Assembly (NCBI GenBank): GCA_949282965.1 | Contig: CASDQW010000109.1 | Location: 62,001 to 126,000 of the forward strand | Direction: 5' to 3' | DNA: 64,000 nt | Source of the DNA: an uncultured Lentisphaeria bacterium | GTDB taxonomy: Bacteria; Verrucomicrobiota; Lentisphaeria; Victivallales; Victivallaceae | Shown here: piece by piece, positions 36,468 through 45,386 of the stretch | Position numbering within the stretch: the stretch's first letter is position 1 | Layout: the number at the start of each line of letters is the position of its first letter | Made by a program: the position numbers and the translations under genes | Notes under the pieces: generated by a model | What the model saw: only the letters and a program-made list of their open reading frames with translations | The model's database searches: none | Told to the model about the DNA's origin: nothing

Positions 36468-37341
36468 GCAGAAACTGCCCCGCGTCGTGGCGGTGGCTGC
36501 CCCTTCCGGAGGGCTGCCCCGGGAGAAGGCGTTTGCCGGGATCCGGGCGCTGGAAGGGCTGGGTATGGAGGTTCGGGTGGCGCCGCATGTATTTGCGGGG
36601 GATCCGGAGTTGCCGTATTTATCCGCGCCGGTGGCGGAACGGGTGGAGGACCTGCACCGGATCTGGTGCGACGAAACCGTGGAGGCGGTGTGGTGTCTGC
36701 GCGGCGGATATGGTGCGGCGCAGCTTCTGCCGCTTCTGGACTGGGAATTACTGCGACGGCGGAAACTGCCGGTGATCGGTTTCAGTGATGTTACCGCGCT
36801 GCATTGGGCGATGACGAACCGGGGCGCGGGGACTCCGGTGGCGGCGCCGATGATCGGACGCATGGCGGATGCGGTGCATGACGCATATGTGATGGAACAG
36901 CTGGCGGCGGCCTTCGTCCCGGCTCCGGCGGGCGGCAGGCCGGTCGCGCCGGAGGGGGGACAACGCTGGGGGGTGTTGCGCCCCGGGAAAGTTGCCGGGC
37001 GGCCGCTGGTGGGCAATCTGGCGGTGGCGGCGTCCTTGTGCGGGACGGGTTACCTGCCGTCCGCGCGGGGCCGGATTGTGGTATTGGAGGATTTGAACGA
37101 GGCGGTTTATCGGGTGGATCGATATCTGACGCAGCTGGAGCAGAATGGTTTTTTTGAAGGCTGCGCGGCGGTGCTTTTCGGCGGCTTTCTCAATTGCGGG
37201 GATCCGGGTGAGCTGGAAGTCCTCTTCCGGCGGGCGCTGAATTGGACGACGGGTCCGGTGGGAACGGGATTTCCGTTCAGTCACGGCGAGCGAATCGGGT
37301 CTTTTTCTTTTGAACAGGAAATTCGGGTGGATCTGGAGTAG
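36460..37341 (+). CDS. LD-carboxypeptidase, S66 family
   Basis: A 293-residue serine peptidase that removes the terminal D-alanine from murein tetrapeptides during peptidoglycan recycling. The triad is visible: Ser109 in GFSD, Glu210 in VLEDLNE and His275 in FSHGE. CLRGGYG near 80 is the conserved oxyanion region. No signal peptide is seen, so it is cytoplasmic. Its ATG overlaps the rluD stop by 8 bases. Confidence 0.92.
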   Translation: MNEQKLPRVVAVAAPSGGLPREKAFAGIRALEGLGMEVRVAPHVFAGDPELPYLSAPVAERVEDLHRIWCDETVEAVWCLRGGYGAAQLLPLLDWELLRRRKLPVIGFSDVTALHWAMTNRGAGTPVAAPMIGRMADAVHDAYVMEQLAAAFVPAPAGGRPVAPEGGQRWGVLRPGKVAGRPLVGNLAVAASLCGTGYLPSARGRIVVLEDLNEAVYRVDRYLTQLEQNGFFEGCAAVLFGGFLNCGDPGELEVLFRRALNWTTGPVGTGFPFSHGERIGSFSFEQEIRVDLE

Positions 37342-37348
37342 CGGGGCG

Positions 37349-38557
37349 ATGAATACGAATCTGGAATATCTGCAACGGCTGCGGCGGATCATGCCGTGGG
37401 GGAACAGCACCTGTTCCAAAGCGGCGGTGTGGCCGCCGGAGGAACCGGCGGTGCTGGTGCGCGGGCGCGGATGCCGGGTCTGGGATGCGGACGGTCGGGA
37501 GTTCATCGATTTCAAGAATGCGCTGGGGCCGGTGACACTGGGGTATGCGTTTGCGGCAGTGGACGCGGCTATCCGCCGGCAGCTGGAGAACGGGATTTTG
37601 TTCAGTGCGCCGCATCCGCTGGAAGTGGAGACGGCGGAGCAGTTGTCTTCGCTGGTACCGTGGCTGGAACAGGTGCGTTTTCTCAAAACCGGCGGCGAGG
37701 CGATGGCGGCGTGTTTCAAAATCGCCCGAGCCTATACCGGACGGGAACGGATTTTGCAAATCGGTTATAACGGTTGGTTGAACAGTCTGGCGGGAGGCGC
37801 GGCGGTGTTGCCGGGGCGTCCGGCCGCGGCGGTGCCCTGCGGGGTGCCGGAGGCTCTGTCGCAGCTGCATGCGGCGCTGCCCTGGAACCGGGCGGACGAA
37901 GTGGCGACGGTGCTGGAACGGCATGCCGGGGAGGTGGCCGCGATTGCGGTCGCCATGGATTATCCGGGTGCCGCGGCGGGAAAGATGTTCTATCCGGAAT
38001 TGCGGCGTCTGGCGGATCAACATGGGTGTCTTTTGATTTTCGATGAAATCGTTACCGGGTTCCGACTGGCGCATGGCGGTGTCGGGGAATACTTCAACGT
38101 GCGTCCCGACCTGGCGGTTTTCGCGAAGGGCATTGCCAACGGGATGCCGCTGTCGGCCTACGGCGGGCGGCGGGAGGTGATGGCGGTGCTGGAGCGGGCG
38201 ATCGTCTCCTCCACGTACGGAGGCGAAACGCTGTCGCTGGCGGCGTGCTCGGCGGTTCTGTCCTTTTACCGGGATCACGATGTCATCGGACATTTGTGGC
38301 GGACCGGACGACGGATGTGGGATGGGGTCGAGGAACTGTTTCGCCGTTATGGAGTGCCGGCGCGTCCGGCGGGACTGGCGCCGGTGCGTTTTTTTCAGTG
38401 GGAGCCGGGGCAGGAAGCGGTACGGGAACGGGTGATGCGCGCGTTTTTCCGGGCCGGAGTGCTGCTTTATAACGGTGGATATGTTAATTATTCCCATACA
38501 GACGACGACATAGACGAGGCGCTGTCGCGCATGGAAGGAGCTTTGAAACTGTTATGA
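37349..38557 (+). CDS. Class III aminotransferase, glutamate-1-semialdehyde aminomutase-like
   Basis: A 402-residue PLP enzyme. The Schiff-base lysine is Lys260 in VFAKGIANG, with Asp232 (FDEIVTGFR) holding the pyridine nitrogen. The fold and the C-terminal GVLLYNGGYVNYSHTDDDIDEAL resemble HemL-like and amino-sugar or amino-acid mutases, but the adjacent genes are not haem genes. It is translationally coupled to the downstream amidohydrolase by an ATGA overlap. The substrate is unknown. Confidence 0.85.
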   Translation: MNTNLEYLQRLRRIMPWGNSTCSKAAVWPPEEPAVLVRGRGCRVWDADGREFIDFKNALGPVTLGYAFAAVDAAIRRQLENGILFSAPHPLEVETAEQLSSLVPWLEQVRFLKTGGEAMAACFKIARAYTGRERILQIGYNGWLNSLAGGAAVLPGRPAAAVPCGVPEALSQLHAALPWNRADEVATVLERHAGEVAAIAVAMDYPGAAAGKMFYPELRRLADQHGCLLIFDEIVTGFRLAHGGVGEYFNVRPDLAVFAKGIANGMPLSAYGGRREVMAVLERAIVSSTYGGETLSLAACSAVLSFYRDHDVIGHLWRTGRRMWDGVEELFRRYGVPARPAGLAPVRFFQWEPGQEAVRERVMRAFFRAGVLLYNGGYVNYSHTDDDIDEALSRMEGALKLL

Positions 38558-40053
38558 TTACCGACATGCATGTGCACCTGGTGGGGGACAACGGGGCGCG
38601 TCTGCTGACATCCGCGGCGCATTGCGGCGTTGACCGGCTGATTGTTTCCGATCTGGCGGACTGGTCTGAGTTCCCGGGGGAAGCCGCAGTTCGGGCGGCC
38701 AACGACCGGGCGGCGGCGTTTGCGGCGGAGACGCCGGGCCGGGTATTTTTCCTGGCCTATGTGAATCCGCAGCTGGAAACGGCGGAGGAAGAGGTGAAGC
38801 GCAGTGCCCGGATGGGGGCGGTCGGCGTCAAGCTCTGGATTTCGCTCCGGGACGAACGGAATCGTCTGGATCGTGCGGAAGCAATTCTGCACCTGGCGGC
38901 GCGTCTGGGGTTGCCGGTGCTGGTGCATACGTTCAGCCGGACGGATGCGCTGCTGCCGGGGGAACTGGATGCGGCGCGTTTTCTGGAGCTGGCCCGTCTG
39001 GCGCCGGAATGTACGCTGATCGGAGCGCACCTCGGCGGGAACTGGCGCAGTACCCTGGCGTTGTCGCAAGAATTGCCGGACAATGTTTATTGGGATGTGT
39101 GCGGCGGTTATCCCGCCGCGGGGATGGTCGAGGCGGCGCTGGAGCAACTGGGGCCGGAACGGCTGCTGTGGGGATCGGATGCGCCGGGGCGGAGTTTCAG
39201 CTCTCAGCTGGCGAAGGTCTGGTTCGCCGCAATGCCGGACGCGGCGCGGGCGCTGATTTTGAACGGTAATGCCGAACGGATTTTTCATCTGCCTCCGGCC
39301 GGGGCGCCGGTGCTGCCGGAGACTCCGGCCGTATCGGGTGAGCTGCCGGACGAGGGAGAGGAACATTTTGTTTTCTGTGGAAATTCACCGCTGGACGATT
39401 GTCCCGGAGCGACGCCGGAAGTGCTGGAGACTCTGCTGGCCAGTCAAGGGGTGCGGTGTGCCTATGCCGCAACGCTGGAAGGCTTTCAGCGGCAGGACCT
39501 GCACCGGGTGAATGCGGCGTTTCTGGCCGCCTGTGCCGGGTTGCGACGGGTCGTGCCGCTGGCGACGGTCAATCCCCGGCAGACCGGCTGGCGCGGCGTG
39601 CTGGCGGCGGCGCGGCGAAGCGGATTTCGCGGGCTGTGGGTGTCGCCGTATGTTCATGCGTGGCGGCCGGACGCTCCGGAATTTGCGGAATTTCGGGCGG
39701 CGCTGGCGGCGACCGGGCTGCCGGTCTGGTTCAATGCGACGGTGGAGGATTACCGGTTTCGCCCATCGGGGTGGGATCCGCGGCCGGTGGCACCGGAGGA
39801 ACTGGCCGCGTTTGCGGCGGAGCTGACGGCGTGTCCGCTGGTGATTCAGGGGATGGAGGTGACGAAGGATTTGCTGTCACTCCTGCCGGCGGCGGGAAAA
39901 TGGCGGCTGGAATACTCCCGGCTGACTGACCGGGAGGAACGGTTGCCGGCGTTGTGCCGGGCTGGGGCGCGGGAACAGCTGGTCTGCGGCAGCGAATATC
40001 CGTTCCGGGCATTGACAGAGACCCGGCTGGCGGCGCGATGGCTGATGAAATGA
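38554..40053 (+). CDS. Two-barrel amidohydrolase fusion
   Basis: A 499-residue protein with two related amidohydrolase-2 halves. The N-terminal half (about 1-245) has metal-binding motifs DMHVH, GAHLGG and WGSDAPG. The C-terminal half (about 270-499) repeats the barrel (VNPRQTG, CGSEYPFR) but has NSPLDD in place of HxH, no His-Gly motif and Glu for the catalytic Asp, so it looks inactive. Only the first barrel should be catalytic, acting as a decarboxylase or hydrolase on an unknown substrate. The ATGA overlap couples it to the aminotransferase. Confidence 0.82.
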   Translation: MITDMHVHLVGDNGARLLTSAAHCGVDRLIVSDLADWSEFPGEAAVRAANDRAAAFAAETPGRVFFLAYVNPQLETAEEEVKRSARMGAVGVKLWISLRDERNRLDRAEAILHLAARLGLPVLVHTFSRTDALLPGELDAARFLELARLAPECTLIGAHLGGNWRSTLALSQELPDNVYWDVCGGYPAAGMVEAALEQLGPERLLWGSDAPGRSFSSQLAKVWFAAMPDAARALILNGNAERIFHLPPAGAPVLPETPAVSGELPDEGEEHFVFCGNSPLDDCPGATPEVLETLLASQGVRCAYAATLEGFQRQDLHRVNAAFLAACAGLRRVVPLATVNPRQTGWRGVLAAARRSGFRGLWVSPYVHAWRPDAPEFAEFRAALAATGLPVWFNATVEDYRFRPSGWDPRPVAPEELAAFAAELTACPLVIQGMEVTKDLLSLLPAAGKWRLEYSRLTDREERLPALCRAGAREQLVCGSEYPFRALTETRLAARWLMK

Positions 40054-40098
40054 ACATATTGTGAAAATAAGAGAAAAAACATCAGAAAGGAAATGAAG

Positions 40099-41124
40099 AT
40101 GACCAAAAAAATTACGTATGCGGGAACTCGGGAAAAAGTATTTTTTCCGGAGCTCTGGGGCCGGGAGAGCGAAGCGACGCTGCGGCGGTTGAACTGCAAG
40201 GTGGAGATTCCGGACTTTACGGAGGCGGAAGCGACGCCGGAAATGTGGCGGGATTTTCTGGCCGACAGTGATGCGATCATCACGACCTGGTGCTCGCCGC
40301 GCATCGACGCCGGGATTCTGGCGCGGACGCCGAATCTGCAGATCGTGGGACATGCCGCCGGGTCGGTGGTGGACTATGTTTCACCGGAGCTGTTCGATTC
40401 CGGCGCGAAGGTGGTTTCCGCCAATGACGACATGGCGCACGCGGTGGCCGAATGGTGCCTGCTCGGCGGCCTGATGGGGCGGCGGAATGTGATGAGTTAC
40501 ACCTGCTTCGGCGGCAGCCGCAAGCCGGATTTCCCGGGACGCAGCAAATGCTCCTCTTTCCGGGCGGCGACGATCGGGATCTGGGGCTTCGGCGCGGTGG
40601 CGGCGCACCTGGTGTCCATGCTGCAGCCGCTGCTGCCGGATGAAATTCTGGTGAACAGCAGCCATATGAGTGCGGAGGAAGCCGCCCGGCGCGGAGTGAC
40701 GCTGGTGGAACTGGACGAACTGCTGTCACGCAGCGACGTGGTGTTCACGCTGGCCGGTCTGAGCGACAAGACGGTCGGCAAACTCGACGCCCGGCGTCTG
40801 GCGCTGCTCCGGGACGGCGCGGTGCTGGTCAATGCGGGACGGGGGCACCTGATTCAGGAGCAGGCGCTTTACGACGAGCTGTCGAAAGGCCGGATCACCG
40901 GGGTGCTGGACGTGTACCACCAGGAACCGCTGCCGGATGACAGTCCGCTGCTGTCCATGCCGAACGTGATTTTGACGCCGCACAATGCCGGTTATCCGAG
41001 TCGGTACAATTACATCAGCACGATTCTGATGGAAATCGATCGCCGGTTCCGCGGTGAGCCGCTGCGGTATGAGGTGCGCCGGGAACAGGTGGCTTACATG
41101 ACCACCGGAAAACTCAGCAAATGA
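40099..41124 (+). CDS. D-isomer-specific 2-hydroxyacid dehydrogenase (copy 2)
   Basis: A 341-residue paralogue of the 20958-21977 enzyme. Catalytic Arg (VNAGRGHL), Glu (HQEPLPDDSP) and His (LTPHNAG) are present. The nucleotide loop is GIWGFGAVA, again lacking the third glycine, and the end of the second beta strand is serine-rich (NSSH) rather than acidic, hinting at NADP. The ATG at 40099 is 8 bases after AAAGG; the ATG at 40093 is too close. It follows the amidohydrolase by 45 bases and is followed by an unknown gene within 4 bases. Confidence 0.9.
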   Translation: MTKKITYAGTREKVFFPELWGRESEATLRRLNCKVEIPDFTEAEATPEMWRDFLADSDAIITTWCSPRIDAGILARTPNLQIVGHAAGSVVDYVSPELFDSGAKVVSANDDMAHAVAEWCLLGGLMGRRNVMSYTCFGGSRKPDFPGRSKCSSFRAATIGIWGFGAVAAHLVSMLQPLLPDEILVNSSHMSAEEAARRGVTLVELDELLSRSDVVFTLAGLSDKTVGKLDARRLALLRDGAVLVNAGRGHLIQEQALYDELSKGRITGVLDVYHQEPLPDDSPLLSMPNVILTPHNAGYPSRYNYISTILMEIDRRFRGEPLRYEVRREQVAYMTTGKLSK

Positions 41125-41128
41125 GCCG

Positions 41129-41887
41129 ATGAGCATCGTTTCCTGCGCCAACAAGTCGCCCCGCCGGTTGTGCGAGGAGGTGGAGAAGGTGCTGCCGCCC
41201 GACTTCGGTCGGGTGGTGCGCCGGCCGTTCAATCATTACACGCCGACCATGACCGACTGGTGGATGGTGCCGTCGCTGGAGCTGCCGTTTTTCAAATTCG
41301 GCAAATACGCTTTTTTCTGGGATGCGAACGTGCGTGATTCCATTGCCTGCGGCTTGTTTCTGTCCAAGGGGCTGGATCCGGCGTTGCGCAGCGTGTATCC
41401 TTCCCGGAAGGGACGGCGGCTGATCATGGACGACACCTGGGCCTGGCATGATTTTCTGCCGGCGGCGCTGGGGGGCGGGCTGGGCGAGCTGATTCGCGAC
41501 GCGGCCATGGACTGTCCGCTGCCGTGGCGGATGGTGTTTGACGGCGGCTATGTGGATGATCCCGGGTTGTTCGATCCCGGGACCGAGACGAACCGGCGCG
41601 ACCGGTATGAGCTCGAGTATGATGTGGCAAACGACTCCTGGCGGGTGCTCCGCGGCACGAAGCGGGAGGCGATGTGTTTGAAGTTTCTCAACCGGGTCCG
41701 GGACGGGCGTTCAATGGCGGCGGCGTTTGAAACGCTGCGGGAGGAGTCGTTTCTCTGGTGCGACGTCTGGATCGGAGTGCGTCCGGCGGTGCGGGAATAC
41801 GGCGAATTTGAACCCGGCGAGACGGTGTGGGACGCCCGGGAGATTTACGAGCGGGTGCTGGCGCCCTTCCGGCGTTTCGTGCATTGA
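41129..41887 (+). CDS. Hypothetical protein
   Basis: A 252-residue soluble protein that I do not recognise. It is rich in Trp (MTDWWMVPS, DDTWAWHDF, LWCDVWIG) and has a run of Arg/Asp residues (DPGTETNRRDRYELEYD). No signal peptide, membrane helix or nucleotide motif is evident. It starts 4 bases after the dehydrogenase stop, which suggests a linked role, perhaps binding a sugar acid or cofactor; that is speculation. Confidence 0.75.
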   Translation: MSIVSCANKSPRRLCEEVEKVLPPDFGRVVRRPFNHYTPTMTDWWMVPSLELPFFKFGKYAFFWDANVRDSIACGLFLSKGLDPALRSVYPSRKGRRLIMDDTWAWHDFLPAALGGGLGELIRDAAMDCPLPWRMVFDGGYVDDPGLFDPGTETNRRDRYELEYDVANDSWRVLRGTKREAMCLKFLNRVRDGRSMAAAFETLREESFLWCDVWIGVRPAVREYGEFEPGETVWDAREIYERVLAPFRRFVH

Positions 41888-41909
41888 AGACGGGCAGAGG
41901 GCGGAAGCG

Positions 41910-42335
41910 ATGTGGATCGCGGGAACGTATTTCGTGCCGGATAGTGAGCTGGAATGGCACTTTGTACTTGCCGGCGGGCCTGGTGGACAGCATGTCAACA
42001 AGAGTTCGACCGCAGTGCGGTTGTCGTTTGATATTGCCGGGTCTGCGGCGTTGCCGGAATCGGTGCGTCTCCGGCTGCTGGAGCGTTTAAGAGAGCGCCT
42101 TGTTGCCGGGCGCGTGGTGATGGTGACGGCACAGGGCGAACGGTCGCAACTCCGGAATCGACGGGAAGCCGTTGCCCGACTGGAACGGTTGCTGACTGCA
42201 GCGCTGGTGACGCCGAAGCCGCGACGACCGACCCGTCCCGGCGCCGGAGCGATCCGGCGGCGTCTGGAGGAGAAGAAACATCGCGCCGCCATCAAGCGCG
42301 ACCGTTCCGGCGGCTGCCGGAAGGAATGGGAATAG
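41910..42335 (+). CDS. arfB: Peptidyl-tRNA hydrolase ArfB (ribosome rescue)
   Basis: A 141-residue release-factor-like protein. The catalytic GGQ motif is in GGPGGQHVNKSST (Gly25-Gly26-Gln27), and the C-terminal tail is strongly basic (RRRLEEKKHRAAIKRDR), needed to enter the mRNA channel. It lacks a codon-recognition domain, as in ArfB/YaeJ, so it rescues ribosomes stalled at mRNA ends. The ATG at 41910 follows AGAGGG. It lies in the long co-directional run between an unknown gene and the sugar aminotransferase. Confidence 0.93.
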   Translation: MWIAGTYFVPDSELEWHFVLAGGPGGQHVNKSSTAVRLSFDIAGSAALPESVRLRLLERLRERLVAGRVVMVTAQGERSQLRNRREAVARLERLLTAALVTPKPRRPTRPGAGAIRRRLEEKKHRAAIKRDRSGGCRKEWE

Positions 42336-42339
42336 AAAC

Positions 42340-43476
42340 ATGCACAAGATTCCTTTCAACAAACCCTATATTGCGGGACGGGAGCTGGATTACATTGCCC
42401 AGGCGGTGGCGAACGAGCATCTGTCCGGGAACGGCCCGTTTACGCGCCGGTGCAACGACTGGCTGGAGCGGCGCCTCGGCGCGCGTAAGGTGCTGCTGAC
42501 CCATTCCTGTTCCGCGGCGCTGGAAATGGCGGCGATTCTCTGCGACATCCGTCCGGGAGATGAATTCATTGTGCCGAGTTACACCTTTGTTTCGACGGCG
42601 AACGCGTTTGTGCTGCGCGGCGGGATTCCGGTATTCGTGGACATTCGACCGGACACCATGAATCTCGACGAACGGCTGATCGAACAGGCGGTTACGCCCC
42701 GGACCCGGGCGATCGTGCCGGTGCATTACGCCGGAATCGGCTGCGACATGGCGGCGATCATGGAAATCGCCCGGCGACATCATCTGCTGGTGGTCGAGGA
42801 TGCGGCGCAGGGCGTGTGCGCCTTCCGGGACGGACGGGCGCTGGGGACGATCGGACATCTGGGCTGCTACAGCTTTCATGAAACGAAAAACTTCATTTCC
42901 GGAGAAGGCGGGGCGCTGGTCGTCAATGACGAAAGCCTGATCGAGCGGGCCGAGATCGTTCTGGAAAAAGGCACCGACCGCAGCCGTTTTTTCCGCGGCA
43001 TGGTGGACAAATATACCTGGGTGGACATCGGCTCCAGCTACCTGCCCAGCGAAATGATCGCGGCCTTTCTTTTCGGCCAGCTGGAAATGGCGGAAACCAT
43101 CACTGCAAAACGGCTGGCCATCTGGAACGCCTATCATGTCGCGCTGGCCCCGCTGGAAGACGCCGGTCTCCTGCGTCGTCCGATCGTGCCGTCGGGCTGC
43201 GTACAAAACGCCCATATGTATTACATTCTGCTGAACAGCGGCGAAGAACGGGCCCGTCTGACGGCCTTTCTGGCGGAATCGGGCATTCAGGCGGTTTTTC
43301 ACTATGTGCCGCTGCATTCCTCGACCAAGGGGCTGGAACTGGGGGGAGGGCGTTACCGGCTGCCGGTAACGGACGATGTGGCGGAACGGCTGCTGCGGCT
43401 GCCCTGTTATTTTGAATTGACTCTGGACGAGGTGGCCTTCGTCTGCGACCGGGTGGCCGCCGGGCTGACCCGTTGA
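42340..43476 (+). CDS. DegT/DnrJ/EryC1 sugar aminotransferase (RffA/WecE-like)
   Basis: A 378-residue PLP aminotransferase for nucleotide-4-keto-6-deoxysugars. Lys183 in SFHETKNFISGEGGA is the Schiff-base residue; this longer motif is characteristic of RffA/WecE, which makes dTDP-4-amino-4,6-dideoxygalactose (Fuc4N). VEDAAQG and HYAGIGCDM are also typical. Other sugar-nucleotide genes are not in the window. It ends at a perfect hairpin between convergent genes. Confidence 0.9.
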   Translation: MHKIPFNKPYIAGRELDYIAQAVANEHLSGNGPFTRRCNDWLERRLGARKVLLTHSCSAALEMAAILCDIRPGDEFIVPSYTFVSTANAFVLRGGIPVFVDIRPDTMNLDERLIEQAVTPRTRAIVPVHYAGIGCDMAAIMEIARRHHLLVVEDAAQGVCAFRDGRALGTIGHLGCYSFHETKNFISGEGGALVVNDESLIERAEIVLEKGTDRSRFFRGMVDKYTWVDIGSSYLPSEMIAAFLFGQLEMAETITAKRLAIWNAYHVALAPLEDAGLLRRPIVPSGCVQNAHMYYILLNSGEERARLTAFLAESGIQAVFHYVPLHSSTKGLELGGGRYRLPVTDDVAERLLRLPCYFELTLDEVAFVCDRVAAGLTR

Positions 43477-43478
43477 AT

Positions 43479-43505
43479 CGGGACGGCGGAAAAACCGCCG
43501 TCCCG
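43479..43505. terminator. Perfect hairpin between convergent genes
   Basis: CGGGACGGCGG pairs with CCGCCGTCCCG (11 bp) around an A5 loop. There is no T-run on either side, so termination may be weak or Rho-aided. Confidence 0.55.
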
Positions 43506-43521
43506 TTCAACCGGAATGCCG

Positions 43522-44094
43522 TCAGCGCCAGGTGGTGACGGCGTCCACCGTGAGCTTGGGCACATGAAGCACCCGGGCCTCATCCAGATAATAGGCGACG
43601 TCGCCGCCTTCCGGAATGTCTTCCATGACCGGCTGCTCGGCGGGATAACCCACCGCCACCAGGTACAGCAGCAGCCGATCGTCCGGCAATGCCAGAACCC
43701 GCCGCACTTCCGATTCCTGAAAGGCGCCGATCCAGCAGCAGCCGATCCCCAGATTCCACGCGGCGAATTCCAGGCTCTGGATGGCCGCGCCCGCGTCCGC
43801 GTGCAGGGTTTTCCGGTCCGGCGGTGTCGCCAGCACCGCAATGAAGGCCGGCGGGGCGGTTTTTCCGGGGACCGGATCGCGCCCCGGTTTCACCCGGGCC
43901 GCATAGGCCGTGAACGGGAAAATCGCCGCCACCAGCTCCGGATCACGGATGACCTGGTATCGCAACTGCTGCGTATTGGCGCCGCAGGAGGCGCGCCGGG
44001 CGGCGTCGATCAACTGCCGGAACGCCGTTTCCGGTACCGGACGCTGTTCGAAAAAACGAATGGTCCGACGTTGCAGAATTTCTGAAAAATCCAT
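43522..44094 (-). CDS. Nitroreductase-family protein
   Basis: A 190-residue FMN-dependent NAD(P)H oxidoreductase. The N-terminal RRTIRFFEQRPV with basic residues binds the FMN phosphate, and AAIQSLEFAAWNLGIGCCWIGAF is the C-terminal FMN/dimer helix motif. The ATG at 44094 is chosen; a GTG at 44118 lies in frame without a good ribosome site. It starts 26 bases after the Gfo/Idh gene and likely shares its transcript. The substrate is unknown. Confidence 0.87.
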   Translation of the reverse strand: MDFSEILQRRTIRFFEQRPVPETAFRQLIDAARRASCGANTQQLRYQVIRDPELVAAIFPFTAYAARVKPGRDPVPGKTAPPAFIAVLATPPDRKTLHADAGAAIQSLEFAAWNLGIGCCWIGAFQESEVRRVLALPDDRLLLYLVAVGYPAEQPVMEDIPEGGDVAYYLDEARVLHVPKLTVDAVTTWR

Positions 44095-44120
44095 GATGTG
44101 TCCGTCCGTTTCCGCCACAT

Positions 44121-45302
44121 TCAGCGTACAGTTTTGCGCGCGGTCTGCTGCCCTTCCTCAAAATAGGCCGCCAGATCCGGCGCCAGGGCCGGAATGTGCC
44201 GCGGCTGATTGCCGTTGCGCATGGAGTCATGCCCCAGCACACCGACCGCGACGGAGTTGCGCGCCGCTACCGGATTGGCGTTGGTCGGGGCGCCGTCGCG
44301 GACAAAGGCGAGGAAATTCTCCACCACCTGCGGGTCGGAGCCGCCGTGAGTGCCGGACAGCGGTTTCAAATGATGAATGATGTCCGGGGTTTTGCGAGGG
44401 CCGCGCCGGGTCCAGACGTGGATTTCGCAATCACCGTTGTCGCCGATGTTTTCGACGCGGCCGCGGGTGCCGATGAAGGTGTAGTTGCGTTCCGCGTCCG
44501 GCGTGTAGTGACATTGCAGGTAGGTGGCCTGGGCACCGTTGGCCATCTGCATCAGGATCATGTTGTGGTCTTCCACGTCAATGATCGGCGAGAAGCCGGT
44601 CTGTTCCAGCGGCGGCCACTGTTCGTCGTTGAAGGCGGCGCAGCCGGGAGTGTCCGGCGAACGGCGGGCGCAGCGATTATAGACCGAGAGCATCCCCATT
44701 CCGACCACATCCCGGGTGTAGGTGCCCATGATGAAATGCATGACGTCGATGTCATGCGCGCCTTTCTGCAGCAACAGCCCGGTGGTGTTTTTCCGCTCTG
44801 AATGCCAGTCGCGGAAATAAGCGTCGCCGCCGTAGTTGATGAAGTGGCGGCACCAGCCGGCCTGGATGTCTCCAATCAGTCCGGAATCGACGATCTCTTT
44901 CATTTTCAGGATGGCGGGGAAATAGCGCATGTTGTGGCCGACGAACAACCGGGATCCGGTACGACGGGCGGTTTCAAGAATCCGGTCGCAGCCTTCGATG
45001 GTGATGGCCATCGGCTTTTCCAGGTAAATGTGTTTGCCGGCCTCCAGCGCGGCCAGGGCCATTTCCTCGTGCAGATAATCCGGCGTCATGATGAAAACCA
45101 CTTCAATTTGTGGATTTTCCAGAACTTTCCGGTAATCATTGGTGGTGGTGGCGTTCGGAAACTTCTCCCGGAAGGCAGCATTGGCTTCTTCGCGGATATC
45201 CGCCCCCATCCGGATTTCCCATCCTTTTTCCGGCTGATGAGCCTGCCATGCGTGATGACCGCGGCCGCCGGTACCGATGACTCCGATTCCTGTCGTTTTC
45301 AT
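44121..45302 (-). CDS. Gfo/Idh/MocA-family oxidoreductase
   Basis: A 393-residue NAD(P)-dependent sugar oxidoreductase. The Rossmann motif VIGTGGRG is at the N-terminus, the family LEKPMA motif near 96, and a catalytic-region His in QKGAHDIDVMHF. It resembles dehydrogenases acting on uronates, inositols or N-acetylhexosamines. It follows the large lyase gene by 84 bases and precedes the nitroreductase. Ribosome site AAGGAT. It probably processes the oligosaccharide product. Confidence 0.9.
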   Translation of the reverse strand: MKTTGIGVIGTGGRGHHAWQAHQPEKGWEIRMGADIREEANAAFREKFPNATTTNDYRKVLENPQIEVVFIMTPDYLHEEMALAALEAGKHIYLEKPMAITIEGCDRILETARRTGSRLFVGHNMRYFPAILKMKEIVDSGLIGDIQAGWCRHFINYGGDAYFRDWHSERKNTTGLLLQKGAHDIDVMHFIMGTYTRDVVGMGMLSVYNRCARRSPDTPGCAAFNDEQWPPLEQTGFSPIIDVEDHNMILMQMANGAQATYLQCHYTPDAERNYTFIGTRGRVENIGDNGDCEIHVWTRRGPRKTPDIIHHLKPLSGTHGGSDPQVVENFLAFVRDGAPTNANPVAARNSVAVGVLGHDSMRNGNQPRHIPALAPDLAAYFEEGQQTARKTVR

Positions 45303-45386
45303 GTTGCATCCTTCCTTCGATATAAAATTGGGATCTTAGAAGTGAATGTTGCCAGTTGATTTATCTTTCCGGTCAGCAAACGGCAC

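Noticed and set aside
43479-43505. The perfect hairpin as a possible regulatory RNA
   Set aside because: It lies exactly between convergent stops with no promoter in front; a terminator-like role is simpler.
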